64,000 nt of DNA. Source: RZYY01 sp036794825. Lineage in GTDB: Bacteria; Bacteroidota; Bacteroidia; Bacteroidales; 4484-276. The stretch's first letter is position 1. Every line of letters starts with the position of its first letter. The notes under the pieces are model-generated. The model was not told the origin of the DNA, searched no databases, and saw only the letters and a list, made by a program, of their open reading frames with translations. Of the stretch, positions 53,708-63,048 are shown piece by piece. Position numbers and translations under genes: made by a program. The DNA lies in the NCBI GenBank assembly GCA_036794825.1, contig DAIRGA010000016.1, positions 1 through 64,000 on the forward strand, given 5' to 3'.

Positions 53708-55795
53708 ATGATACCTAACCTGATCTTCGTCCTGCTGCTCATCCTTGCCATATTCATTTTTTACAAAAGCATAAACCGCATTTCCCGCATCATCAAAAGA
53801 GGAAAAGATATTGATATTTCTGATAATCAGAGTGAAAGATGGAAAAAAATGAGCTTGGTGGCCATTGGACAATCAAAAATGGTTGCCCGGCCTCTTTCGG
53901 CAATACTGCACATTTTTATTTATGTGGGATTTATCGTAGTAAATATAGAAATGATTGAGATCCTGATTGACGGGATCTTCGGAACCCACCGTGTGCTCTC
54001 GTTTCTGGGGGGACTTTATCCTGTAGTTGGGTCAATTTTTGAGCTTTTTGCTTTTTCGGTAATTATAGCGTGTATAGTTTTTCTCTCGCGTCGTAATGTG
54101 ATCAGACTGAAGAGGTTCTGGAATAAAGAGATGACCGCATGGCCCCGCACCGACGCCAACATCATCCTTATCACAGAAATTCTGCTGATGAGCTCAATCC
54201 TGCTGATGAATGCTTCCGACAACATCCTGCAAGGGCGCAATTACGGGCATTACACGGCTGTAGGAACGTTCCTGATAAGCGGAATGATCAAGCCAATGCT
54301 GATGGGTTGTTCCGATAGCTCGCTGGTCTTTCTTGAGCGGTTTACCTGGTGGTTCCATATTGTTGGCGTGCTAATTTTCCTCAACTACATTCCATTTTCC
54401 AAACACCTGCACGTTTTTCTTGCTTTTCCGAATGTCTTCTATTCAAAGCTCGGTGCACAGGCCAAAATTCAGCCAATATCCTCCATCACCAACGAGATAA
54501 AGCTTATGCTCAACCCTGCTGCTGAGATACCCACTCCTGCCGAAGGCGCTGAAGTAGGGCAGTTCGGAGCAAAGGATGTAAACGACTATACCTGGAAAAA
54601 CCTGATGGATGCCTTTGCCTGCACCGAATGCGGGCGCTGCACCTCAAGCTGCCCGGCAAACATAACCGGAAAAGCACTCTCGCCCCGTAAACTGATGATG
54701 GACGTACGCGACCGTTCTGAGGAGCTCGATAAAAAATGGAATAAAAACGGAAAAGACCAACACAACGGAAAGAGCCTTCTCGACCGGATTTCTGCGGAGG
54801 AGATCTGGGCATGTACCACCTGCAACGCATGCGTACAGGAATGTCCAGTGAACATTGACCCAGTGGCCATTATCCTCGAACTACGCCGCTATCTTTTCCT
54901 CGAAAAATCGGCCGCACCGGGCGAGCTAAACATGATGTTCACCAATATCGAAAACAACGGCGCTCCCTGGCAATTTTCGCCTGAAGACCGTTTGAAATGG
55001 GCTGATGATGCCGGAATAAAAGTTCCTTTGATGGTCGATCAGTTTAGCCAGGGCAAAACACCAGAATACCTTTTCTGGGTTGGCTCATCAGGGGCTTTCG
55101 ACGACAGGTTTAAAAAAGTGACCGTTCAGTTCGCCAAAATCCTCAACCATCTTGGAATTGATTACGCTGTACTCGGGCAGGAAGAAACCGACACCGCCGA
55201 TTCGGCGCGCAGGGCAGGCAACGAAATGCTCTACCAGATGCAAACTCTTCAGATCATCGAACTGCTTAAGAATTACGGAGTTAAAAAGATCATCACCTGT
55301 TGCCCTCATGATTACAATACCTTCAAAAATGAATACCCTGATTTTGGTGGTGATTTCGAAGTACTTCATCATTCGCAGTTTTTACATCAACAAATCAGCA
55401 ATGGAAAAATCAAACTCAATGGTGGCTTCAATGGCAAGAAAATCACTTTTCATGATCCGTGCTATCTGGGCAGAGGCAACAATGAGTACAACGCTCCCCG
55501 CGGGATCATCAGCGCCCTGGTGGGTGTTTCTATCACTGAAATGAAGCACAATCGCCATTTTTCGCTATGCTGCGGCGCCGGTGGTGGTCAGATGTTTAAA
55601 GAGTGTGAAAAAGGCGACAAGGAGGTTTTCATCGAGCGGATCGAAGAAGCTATCGAAACCGGAGCAGACATCGTGGCAACTGCCTGCCCTTACTGCATGG
55701 TAATGATGACCGACGGGATCAAATACAAGAACAGGGAAGAGAACATGAAAAACTATGACCTTGCGGAGTTGGTGAGTACATCCATGAGGCTATAG
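53708..55795 (+). CDS. Membrane heterodisulfide-reductase-like Fe-S oxidoreductase (HdrE-HdrD fusion type)
   Basis: In this 695-residue protein the N-terminal half (about 1-270) has five or six membrane helices resembling a cytochrome-b-type/HdrE or NarI-like subunit. A ferredoxin-like domain follows, with two 4Fe-4S motifs: CTECGRCTSSCP (Cys305, 308, 311, 315) and CTTCNACVQECP (about 377-388). Two CCG (cysteine-rich) regions come last, with CCPHDYNTF, HDPCYLGRGNN, LCCGAGGGQM and ACPYCMVMM. Such proteins pass electrons between quinone and soluble partners (for example electron-transfer flavoprotein in acyl-CoA oxidation). No partner gene is adjacent. Monocistronic between terminators and gaps. 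Confidence 0.88.
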   Translation: MIPNLIFVLLLILAIFIFYKSINRISRIIKRGKDIDISDNQSERWKKMSLVAIGQSKMVARPLSAILHIFIYVGFIVVNIEMIEILIDGIFGTHRVLSFLGGLYPVVGSIFELFAFSVIIACIVFLSRRNVIRLKRFWNKEMTAWPRTDANIILITEILLMSSILLMNASDNILQGRNYGHYTAVGTFLISGMIKPMLMGCSDSSLVFLERFTWWFHIVGVLIFLNYIPFSKHLHVFLAFPNVFYSKLGAQAKIQPISSITNEIKLMLNPAAEIPTPAEGAEVGQFGAKDVNDYTWKNLMDAFACTECGRCTSSCPANITGKALSPRKLMMDVRDRSEELDKKWNKNGKDQHNGKSLLDRISAEEIWACTTCNACVQECPVNIDPVAIILELRRYLFLEKSAAPGELNMMFTNIENNGAPWQFSPEDRLKWADDAGIKVPLMVDQFSQGKTPEYLFWVGSSGAFDDRFKKVTVQFAKILNHLGIDYAVLGQEETDTADSARRAGNEMLYQMQTLQIIELLKNYGVKKIITCCPHDYNTFKNEYPDFGGDFEVLHHSQFLHQQISNGKIKLNGGFNGKKITFHDPCYLGRGNNEYNAPRGIISALVGVSITEMKHNRHFSLCCGAGGGQMFKECEKGDKEVFIERIEEAIETGADIVATACPYCMVMMTDGIKYKNREENMKNYDLAELVSTSMRL

Positions 55796-56069
55796 ATGAT
55801 TTAGTTCATCAACAAAGAAAATGTTGAAATCATTATATTGTTGCAGATCAAATATTTACATTGAAACAATCAATAATGAGAAAAAAGCAATCCAGAGGAC
55901 TTCCTTACAATCTAAAGGATTGAAAATCAAAATTTTATATCACTGGTAAAATAATCATTTCAAGGACGCAAACCCATATCTGGTTGAAGATTAACTTTTA
56001 AAACTGAGAAGGCTGGAAAAATTTTAAGAATTTAAATTTAACATACTGATATTCATACAATTAACAAAC
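55796..56069. other. Intergenic region before the MFS permease gene
   Basis: 274 nt, AT-rich. I see no exact TAnnTTTG box, strong hairpin, RNA or repeat here. Presumably it holds the promoter of the sugar-catabolic group. Confidence 0.4.
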
Positions 56070-57233
56070 ATGACTACAAAAAAAATTTCCGTTGTTGCGA
56101 TTACTCCCGTTCTGTTCTCGTTTTTCGTGATGAGTTTCTGCGACCTCGTGGGGATTGGGGTTGATAACGCCAAAGCCGATTTTCAGCTTAGCAACACGCT
56201 CGCCCAGCTGATTCCAAGCGCCGTCTTTGTCTGGTTCTTTTTGCTTTCGGTATTCATAGGTGTACTTCAGGACAGGATCGGCAAACGCAACATGGTAAAT
56301 ATCGGAATGCTGGTTACAGCCGCTGGATTGTTGCTGCCATTTTTCATCTATTCCTTTCCACTGTTGCTCGCGGGTTTCGTGATGCTCGGTATCGGCAATA
56401 CAATCCTGCAGGTTTCGGCCAATCCATTGCTCATTGATGTAGCGCCTCCGAAACGCAGCGCAAGCCTGCTGAGCTTTTCCCAGTTCATCAAGGCCATCGG
56501 CTCGATGGTAGCGCCGTTTATTGCTTCTTATTTTGCCGCAAAATTCGGCAATTGGAAACTGGTTTTCCTGGCTTTTGGTGCTTTTTCATTGCTCAACGTG
56601 TTATGGTTATATTTCACACCGGTGGAAGAGACCAGAAGTACGGAGAAAAAAGCAACTTTTGGGTCGGCCTTCAGCCTGCTAAGCACGCCATTTATTCTGC
56701 TGATGGTGTTGGGGATATTCTTTGTGGTGGGCATTGATGTGGGAATCAACTCCACTTCAGGCCAGTTCCTGATGGAGAAACTGGGAATGGATCCTGAGCC
56801 TGCCAAACAAGGAAGAAGCCTTTACTTTTTTGGTAAAATGCTGGGAACATTTGTCGGCGCAATCCTGCTCACGAGGCTTCATTCCGGTAAATTTCTCCTC
56901 TATTCCTCCCTGGCAACACTGGTCACAATCCTGGCCTTCATTTTTTCGCCTTCATCAGCCATTGCTTTCACGTTGATGTTTTTAATCGGGATGGCGGCTT
57001 CCAACATTTTTCCGCTCATCTTTTCCCTCACGGTCAGCAAATACACAACCCGTACCAACGAAATTTCAGGGCTTATGATTATGGCTGTGTCTGGTGGAGC
57101 ATTTATTCCGCCGCTTGTGGGACAGATTGCTGATTTGTCGGGAATTACAGCCGGAATGTACGTACTGGTTGCATGCGCAGCTTACTTGATTTTCGTCTCT
57201 TTGTTCTCGTTGAATAAAAGTGGCCGGGAATAA
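56070..57233 (+). CDS. MFS sugar permease, FucP-like
   Basis: This 387-residue protein has about 12 membrane helices of the major facilitator superfamily. It has the FucP/GlcP subgroup look: FVMSFCDLVGIGVDNAKADFQLSNTLAQLIPSAVFVWFF, GIGNTILQVSANPLLIDVAPPKRSASLLSFSQFIKAIGS and a second half beginning with FILLMVLGIFFVVGIDVGINS. FucP-type permeases are H+ symporters for hexoses or deoxyhexoses. It is encoded 183 nt before a GH38 enzyme, so it may import monosaccharide released by the downstream glycosidases. Substrate not predictable. Confidence 0.87.
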   Translation: MTTKKISVVAITPVLFSFFVMSFCDLVGIGVDNAKADFQLSNTLAQLIPSAVFVWFFLLSVFIGVLQDRIGKRNMVNIGMLVTAAGLLLPFFIYSFPLLLAGFVMLGIGNTILQVSANPLLIDVAPPKRSASLLSFSQFIKAIGSMVAPFIASYFAAKFGNWKLVFLAFGAFSLLNVLWLYFTPVEETRSTEKKATFGSAFSLLSTPFILLMVLGIFFVVGIDVGINSTSGQFLMEKLGMDPEPAKQGRSLYFFGKMLGTFVGAILLTRLHSGKFLLYSSLATLVTILAFIFSPSSAIAFTLMFLIGMAASNIFPLIFSLTVSKYTTRTNEISGLMIMAVSGGAFIPPLVGQIADLSGITAGMYVLVACAAYLIFVSLFSLNKSGRE

Positions 57234-57416
57234 GATGTTGCCGGGATGTGGAAAATGAAAATCGTCCCGAAGGCATATCACTCATTACCTTCGATCTACA
57301 AAGGAAAGCGACGTAACATCAACTTAAATAACCACCATTTAAAGGTCTCCTTGATTCTTAAACTTTTTCAGAACTGCCTGGAATGATTTAGATTTACCAA
57401 CATCAAAACATTGAAT

Positions 57417-60400
57417 ATGAGGCACATAATACTATTCTTATTCCTCGGATCGGTTTTCATGACTTATGGCCAGGTTAATCAAAATACCACGGTTATCAGT
57501 GGGTACGCAAAAACCCTCTCCGGCGTTGATTTCTGGTATCATTCCTCCATTCCGGTTGCCAAAGAAAGCCTGCTCATCAGGGCCACCGACGGTACTTCTG
57601 CAATGGCTTGGGAAACCGCTCTGATGCCGGAAAATGTCAAGACAGAATTTGTAACCTTTGTTTGGTTGGCGGGTATTGGTTCATCACCCGGCAAGGCAAG
57701 TTTTGACCTGGAGGTTAATGAGTTAGAAAAATTCACCTTTTGGGCAGATGGTTCGGATGAATGGCGCCTGGATTCCGGCGATGGATTTTCTCTCAGCTTT
57801 AAAAAAGATATGATTGATCAGCATGGCGACCGGTTTGGTTTCATGTATCTGACCATTCCTGCAAAAAAACTTAAACCCGGAAATCCACTAATTATCAGAG
57901 TTACGGGAGGAAAGTTTGATAAAACTTCATGGTATATGACCTTTAGGTTTCCCCTGGAAAACGGATTAAACTTTAAAACCCTACCCGCATTGTTCGCGGT
58001 TGATGGAAAGCAATACCAGCTTGGCATTGCAGGCATTCTTCACTTTGGCAGCGAGACTAAAGCAAAGATTTTTATCCGTGGAGAATTACTTATGGAAGCC
58101 CCGGTTGTCTTTGGGTACAACTATTTGAAGGTTCAACTTCCTGCAGTCAGCGAGAATGCTGTAGTTACATATCGTCTCGAAATTGACGAACAGCGTTGGG
58201 AAGGGCAATTGGAACTCAGACCTGTCCGACAATGGAGAGTAAACTTTGTACAGCATTCACACACCGACATCGGCTACACGCGCTCTCAAACGGAAATTCT
58301 CGGCGAGCATCTTCGCTTTATTGATTACGCCCTCGATTATTGCGACATCACGGATGATTATCCTGACGAGTCGAAATTCAGATGGACTTGCGAAGCTTCC
58401 TGGGCAGTAGACGAATACCTGAAAAGCCGGCCAAAGGAGCAAATCGAACGGTTAAAAAAACGGGTTAAAGAAGGGAGAATTGAGATCACAGGCATGTATT
58501 TCAATTTCAGTGAACTTCCTGATGAGCAAACGCTTGTAGCTTCATTGCAACCCTTCAAAAGATTTAAAGAAATGGGATTTGAGGTTAAAACTGCCATGCA
58601 AAATGATGTAAATGGCATCGGATGGTGCCTCAACGACTTCTACCATGACCTGGGTGTAAAATACCTAAATATGGGAACCCACGGTCATCGGGCATTGATC
58701 TGCTTTGAAAAACCCACTTTGTTCTGGTGGGAATCACTATCGGGGAAACAAATGCTGGCCTGGCGCGGGGAGCATTACATGATCGGAAATACCCAATTCA
58801 AACTTCAATCCAACAATTTTGATGTCTTTGAAGACGAGCTGTTAACCTATCTCATTGATCTTGAAGCAAAAGGATACGAATTCAATTTGATTTCGCTTCA
58901 ACACTCCGGCTTTATCACCGACAATTCGCCTCCTTCAACGTTGGCCAGCGACATGATACGACTTTGGAACGAAAAATACGAATGGCCAAAACTGAGAACA
59001 GCCTCAGCAACCGACTTTTTCGAGGAAATGGAAGCCGCCCACGGACAATCATTTCAGGTGATCAGGGGTGCCTGGCCCGACTGGTGGACGGATGGTTTCG
59101 GGGCATCGGCACGCGAGGTGGCTGCAACACGGCAGGCTCAGAGCGAACTGCTGGCCAACACCGCCGGCATCACCATGGCTGCAATGCAGGGAGCTAATCT
59201 CCCCAGCCATTTGAATGATAGGATTGATGCCACCAACAGCGCACTGCTCTTTTACACCGAGCACACCGTCGGGTATCATGCCAGCGTGCGCGACCCTTTC
59301 CACAAATACACTATGGAGCAGCGAGCCATCAAAGAATCGTATGCATGGGAAGCCAGCCGGAGAACCAACATGCTCGGTGAGGCAACCATGGGAATCCTTC
59401 AGAGCTTTGTAAGCAGAGAAACGGAACCCTCACTGGTCATCTACAACACACTCAACTGGAACCGAAGCGGACTGACAGTAGTATTCATCGACCATCAGAT
59501 CATCCCGCGATATGCCGCCTTTTCGATCACTGATGAAAGTGGGGTTCCGGTGAAAGCACAACCCGCGGAGCGACACTCCGACGGAACCTACTGGGCCATC
59601 TGGGCTGATAACATACCCGCATTTGGCTATAAAAAATTTGTGATCAAATTAACTGAAGATCAACCACAAACATCTGGGTCAGAACTCAACTCCAACCATT
59701 TTGTTCTGGAGAACCGCTGGTATCAAATTACCATTAACCAAGAAAAAGGAGCTATTTCGGGTATCAAAGACAAAGAGCTGAACCTTGAACTGGTGGATCA
59801 AAAACGGGAGTGGGAATTTGGTGAATTTATCTACGAGTTGCTCGACAACCGCGAGCAGATGGAGTCGTTCAAACTCGATAATTTCAAGCGCCTGCCCCCC
59901 GATAAGGTCTGGTTTGATGCCTTTGAACAGGGCGATGTCTGGAACACCATCCGTTTTAAAGGAAACACGGCTGCAGCCAACCGCAACGGAACCTTTGAAT
60001 TCGAGATCAGATTGTTCAACACTGCCAAGCGCATTGATCTGGCTTATGCCATCGAAAAGAAGCTGGTTACCGATCCCGAGGGGATTTACATTGCTTTCCC
60101 GCTCACTCTCGAAAAGGGGCAGTTGGCTTTTGATGTTCAGGGTGGCGAAATCAGGGCTGGTATTGACCAGATTCCCGGTTCATCCAACGATTGGAACACC
60201 GTGCAAAACTATGCCCGGCTATACAACGATGATGCTCAGGTGATTGTAAGCTCGCAGGAAATTCCTCTGATGCAGTTTGGCGGGATAAACACCGGGCGCT
60301 ATAAAGCAGGAGCCACCCCGGAGAGCACACACATTTACGGCTGGCCGATGAACAACTACTGGACGACCAATTTCAACGCCGACCAGCATGGCGGGCATTC

Positions 60401-60776
60401 GTGGGTTTACTCTTTTACCAGCCAGACTGATAACGATGCCACCGAGGCCGTGAAATTTGGCTGGGGAAACCGTACCCCGTTTTTAACCCGTGTTTTGCCA
60501 GGTGGTGGAGATGGTGATGAAATCTGGCAAAAAACTTTCATTACCGGTTGGCCCGAAAATGTATTACTGGTGAGCGCAATGCCCGAACAGAACGGAAAAT
60601 CAGCCATTCTTCATCTGCGCGAAACCGGTGGTAAACCCTGTACTTTGAACCTAAGCAACGGGTTATCCGGAAAAGTACTCCAGTGCAGTCAGGTAGATGT
60701 AACCGGAACACTGGTTGAAAAAGGCGCAAGCGAATTGAAACCTTACGAGAGCAGGTTCTTCAGAATCACTTTTTAA
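57417..60776 (+). CDS. Secreted glycoside hydrolase family 38 (alpha-mannosidase-like)
   Basis: This 1119-residue protein has a signal peptide (about 1-19, ending TYG), an N-terminal beta domain (20-270), the GH38 catalytic domain (about 272-560) and C-terminal beta-sandwich domains (about 640-1119). The zinc-site stretch is HSHTDIGYT (His280, His282, Asp284), and the predicted nucleophile is Asp397 in MQNDVNGIGW. GH38 enzymes are zinc-dependent retaining alpha-mannosidases. The HTDIGYT and ND variants differ from the usual HxDxGW and QIDxFGHS, so it may belong to a divergent branch. I used ATG 57417 instead of the TTG two codons upstream. No T9SS domain; probably periplasmic. Confidence 0.86.
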   Translation: MRHIILFLFLGSVFMTYGQVNQNTTVISGYAKTLSGVDFWYHSSIPVAKESLLIRATDGTSAMAWETALMPENVKTEFVTFVWLAGIGSSPGKASFDLEVNELEKFTFWADGSDEWRLDSGDGFSLSFKKDMIDQHGDRFGFMYLTIPAKKLKPGNPLIIRVTGGKFDKTSWYMTFRFPLENGLNFKTLPALFAVDGKQYQLGIAGILHFGSETKAKIFIRGELLMEAPVVFGYNYLKVQLPAVSENAVVTYRLEIDEQRWEGQLELRPVRQWRVNFVQHSHTDIGYTRSQTEILGEHLRFIDYALDYCDITDDYPDESKFRWTCEASWAVDEYLKSRPKEQIERLKKRVKEGRIEITGMYFNFSELPDEQTLVASLQPFKRFKEMGFEVKTAMQNDVNGIGWCLNDFYHDLGVKYLNMGTHGHRALICFEKPTLFWWESLSGKQMLAWRGEHYMIGNTQFKLQSNNFDVFEDELLTYLIDLEAKGYEFNLISLQHSGFITDNSPPSTLASDMIRLWNEKYEWPKLRTASATDFFEEMEAAHGQSFQVIRGAWPDWWTDGFGASAREVAATRQAQSELLANTAGITMAAMQGANLPSHLNDRIDATNSALLFYTEHTVGYHASVRDPFHKYTMEQRAIKESYAWEASRRTNMLGEATMGILQSFVSRETEPSLVIYNTLNWNRSGLTVVFIDHQIIPRYAAFSITDESGVPVKAQPAERHSDGTYWAIWADNIPAFGYKKFVIKLTEDQPQTSGSELNSNHFVLENRWYQITINQEKGAISGIKDKELNLELVDQKREWEFGEFIYELLDNREQMESFKLDNFKRLPPDKVWFDAFEQGDVWNTIRFKGNTAAANRNGTFEFEIRLFNTAKRIDLAYAIEKKLVTDPEGIYIAFPLTLEKGQLAFDVQGGEIRAGIDQIPGSSNDWNTVQNYARLYNDDAQVIVSSQEIPLMQFGGINTGRYKAGATPESTHIYGWPMNNYWTTNFNADQHGGHSWVYSFTSQTDNDATEAVKFGWGNRTPFLTRVLPGGGDGDEIWQKTFITGWPENVLLVSAMPEQNGKSAILHLRETGGKPCTLNLSNGLSGKVLQCSQVDVTGTLVEKGASELKPYESRFFRITF

Positions 60777-60800
60777 TGAAATTTCCCTAAAATATTGATT

Positions 60801-63026
60801 ATGAAAAAGATAATCATACTTACTATTCTCCTGCTCAGCGGGGTTGCTGGTTGCAGGCAACAGTCCGGAACCCTGCATCTGACCAAAAATGGAAAAAGTG
60901 ATTACACAATTGTGATACCCCAACATCCATCGGGAGAAGAACTGAGAGCCGCCGAATTTCTGAAAGATCATCTTTTCAAAATATCCGGTTGCGAACTTCC
61001 TGTAATTCAGGATGATGATTCAGCATCAAACCCGGCCATTTATATTTCCAAAATCGAAGAAATCCAAAGTGGAGATGGCTTCAAGATCAGCACCGGAGGG
61101 AAAAACCTTTTCATTTCCGGGGGTAATGCACGCGGCTGCATTTACGGTGTTAGTCAACTGCTGGAAAACTATCTAGGGGTTCGCTACTACAGCCCTCAAT
61201 TTGTGGTGATTCCTGAAAATCCGGACATCACGCTGCCAGCGATTGATTTTTCAGATGAATCGCCCAATACCTACAGGAATGTTCATGGCAGCTTTACCAA
61301 CGACCTGAATTACAAAGACTTTCATCGCCTCCACACCATTGATGATCTTTTTGCCAAAGGTTATTACGTGCACACGTTTCACCGGCTGGTTCCGTGGCAG
61401 GAGTATTTTTCGAACCATCCCGAATATTTTGCCTTCATGAACGGCAAGCGGATCATTGACCAGCTTTGCCTCAGTAATGAAGATGTTTTCCGGTTGGTTG
61501 TGGAGAAGCTGCAAATGGAGATGAGTTTACAACCCGAGAAAAGATATTGGTCGGTGAGTCAGGATGATAACTTTTCTCATTGTCAGTGCGATAAATGCCG
61601 TAAAATCATTGAGGAAGAGGGAAGCGCATCTGGCCCGGTCATCCGGTTTGTAAACCGCGTGGCTGAGGAGTTTCCGGATAAAATCATCTCAACGCTGGCT
61701 TATCAGTACAGCCGCCAGGCGCCGGCTATAACCAAACCACGTGAAAACGTCCAGGTAATGCTCTGCACCATCGAACTTAACCGCAGCCAGCCTATTGCAA
61801 CCGATCCCCGTAGCGCCGCTTTTCTGAAAGACCTGGAAGATTGGGGGAAAATCTGCAATCAAATCTACCTTTGGGATTACACCATTGACTTTGCACACAG
61901 CATCAGTCCTTTTCCGAATTTACATGTGCTGCAGCCCAATATCCAGCTTTTTCTGAATAACCGCGTGAAAGAGCACTTTCAGCAATCGAACACCGGTGTC
62001 GGACATGAATTTTCGGAACTGAAATCCTATCTTTTAGCAAAATTGCTTTGGAACCCTGATGCGGATGCAAGCGAAATTATCAGCAAATTTACCGATGGTT
62101 TTTATGGCGCCGCAGGCATCTGGATTCGTAAATACATTGATCACATGCAGTCTGAAATCCTCAAAACCGGCGAGTGGCTTGATATTTACGGCCCGCCGAC
62201 TCATCATAAAAATACATTTTTGTCTCAGGAAAACATCAACATTTACAACGATTACTTCGAGAGTGCCGAGAGTGCGGTGTGTGACAATCCTGAAATGCTG
62301 CTGCATGTGCGCACCGCCCGCATGCCGCTTCAGTATGCAATGATGGAAATTGGCAAAGCCGATATGTTTGGCTCTCGCGGCTGGTATCAGGAGATGGAGG
62401 GAGATTTTATCCCGCGCAAAAACATGCTCGAGACCCTCGAATCCTTTTACCAGACAAGCAAACAATGCAATTCATCCCCAGTGAACGAATCGGGGCTTTC
62501 GGCAGAACAATACTATCACGCCACAAGGCGGTTTATTGATGTTCAGGTGAAAGGGAATTTTGCTTTTCGCAAAAAAGTCACTGCCACTCCCCTGCCGGCT
62601 GAGAAATACAGTGGTGGCGACCTTTCGAATCTCACCAATGGTGTACGCGGCGCCAACGACTATAAAGTTCACTGGCTGGGGTGGGAAGCTAAAGATTTCT
62701 CCCTGCTCCTTGATTTAGAGGATGAAATTAAAGCACCGGTTATCCAGATCAGCACACTATGGGATCCCAAAAGCTGGATTTTGCACCCGTTGTCGGTTAC
62801 CTGCATGGTTTCGGCGGATGGGAAAAATTTTACAGAAATAGAAAAACAGGTGGTAACCGGCGATCAGATAAAAGAGGAGGTCAACAGGCTTTTCTCCTTC
62901 GAAACGCAAAACAGAAGCTTTCGCTATGTAAAATTCGAAGTCAAAGGAACCCTGAAGTTGTTCGACTGGCATCCATCGGCAGGGGGCGGTTCGTGGGTGT
63001 TTGTGGATGAAATCGTTGTTCGTTGA
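60801..63026 (+). CDS. DUF4838 lipoprotein with GH67 N-terminal-like domain
   Basis: This 741-residue protein has a lipobox (LLSGVAGC), an N-terminal alpha-glucuronidase-type (GH67N) domain (about 28-150, with GEELRAAEFLKDHLFKISG and NARGCIYGVSQLLENYLGVRYYS), the DUF4838 core (about 155-480, with SVSQDDNFSHCQCDKCRKI around 245-265) and a C-terminal galactose-binding-like domain (about 590-741). DUF4838 proteins are found in polysaccharide loci and are presumed glycosidases, but activity is not established to my knowledge. The CQCDKC cluster could bind metal. It follows GH38 by 24 nt and precedes GH3 by 22 nt, so these are probably one transcript. Confidence 0.85.
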   Translation: MKKIIILTILLLSGVAGCRQQSGTLHLTKNGKSDYTIVIPQHPSGEELRAAEFLKDHLFKISGCELPVIQDDDSASNPAIYISKIEEIQSGDGFKISTGGKNLFISGGNARGCIYGVSQLLENYLGVRYYSPQFVVIPENPDITLPAIDFSDESPNTYRNVHGSFTNDLNYKDFHRLHTIDDLFAKGYYVHTFHRLVPWQEYFSNHPEYFAFMNGKRIIDQLCLSNEDVFRLVVEKLQMEMSLQPEKRYWSVSQDDNFSHCQCDKCRKIIEEEGSASGPVIRFVNRVAEEFPDKIISTLAYQYSRQAPAITKPRENVQVMLCTIELNRSQPIATDPRSAAFLKDLEDWGKICNQIYLWDYTIDFAHSISPFPNLHVLQPNIQLFLNNRVKEHFQQSNTGVGHEFSELKSYLLAKLLWNPDADASEIISKFTDGFYGAAGIWIRKYIDHMQSEILKTGEWLDIYGPPTHHKNTFLSQENINIYNDYFESAESAVCDNPEMLLHVRTARMPLQYAMMEIGKADMFGSRGWYQEMEGDFIPRKNMLETLESFYQTSKQCNSSPVNESGLSAEQYYHATRRFIDVQVKGNFAFRKKVTATPLPAEKYSGGDLSNLTNGVRGANDYKVHWLGWEAKDFSLLLDLEDEIKAPVIQISTLWDPKSWILHPLSVTCMVSADGKNFTEIEKQVVTGDQIKEEVNRLFSFETQNRSFRYVKFEVKGTLKLFDWHPSAGGGSWVFVDEIVVR

Positions 63027-63048
63027 GAATCGTTAAAATATTGGTTTA

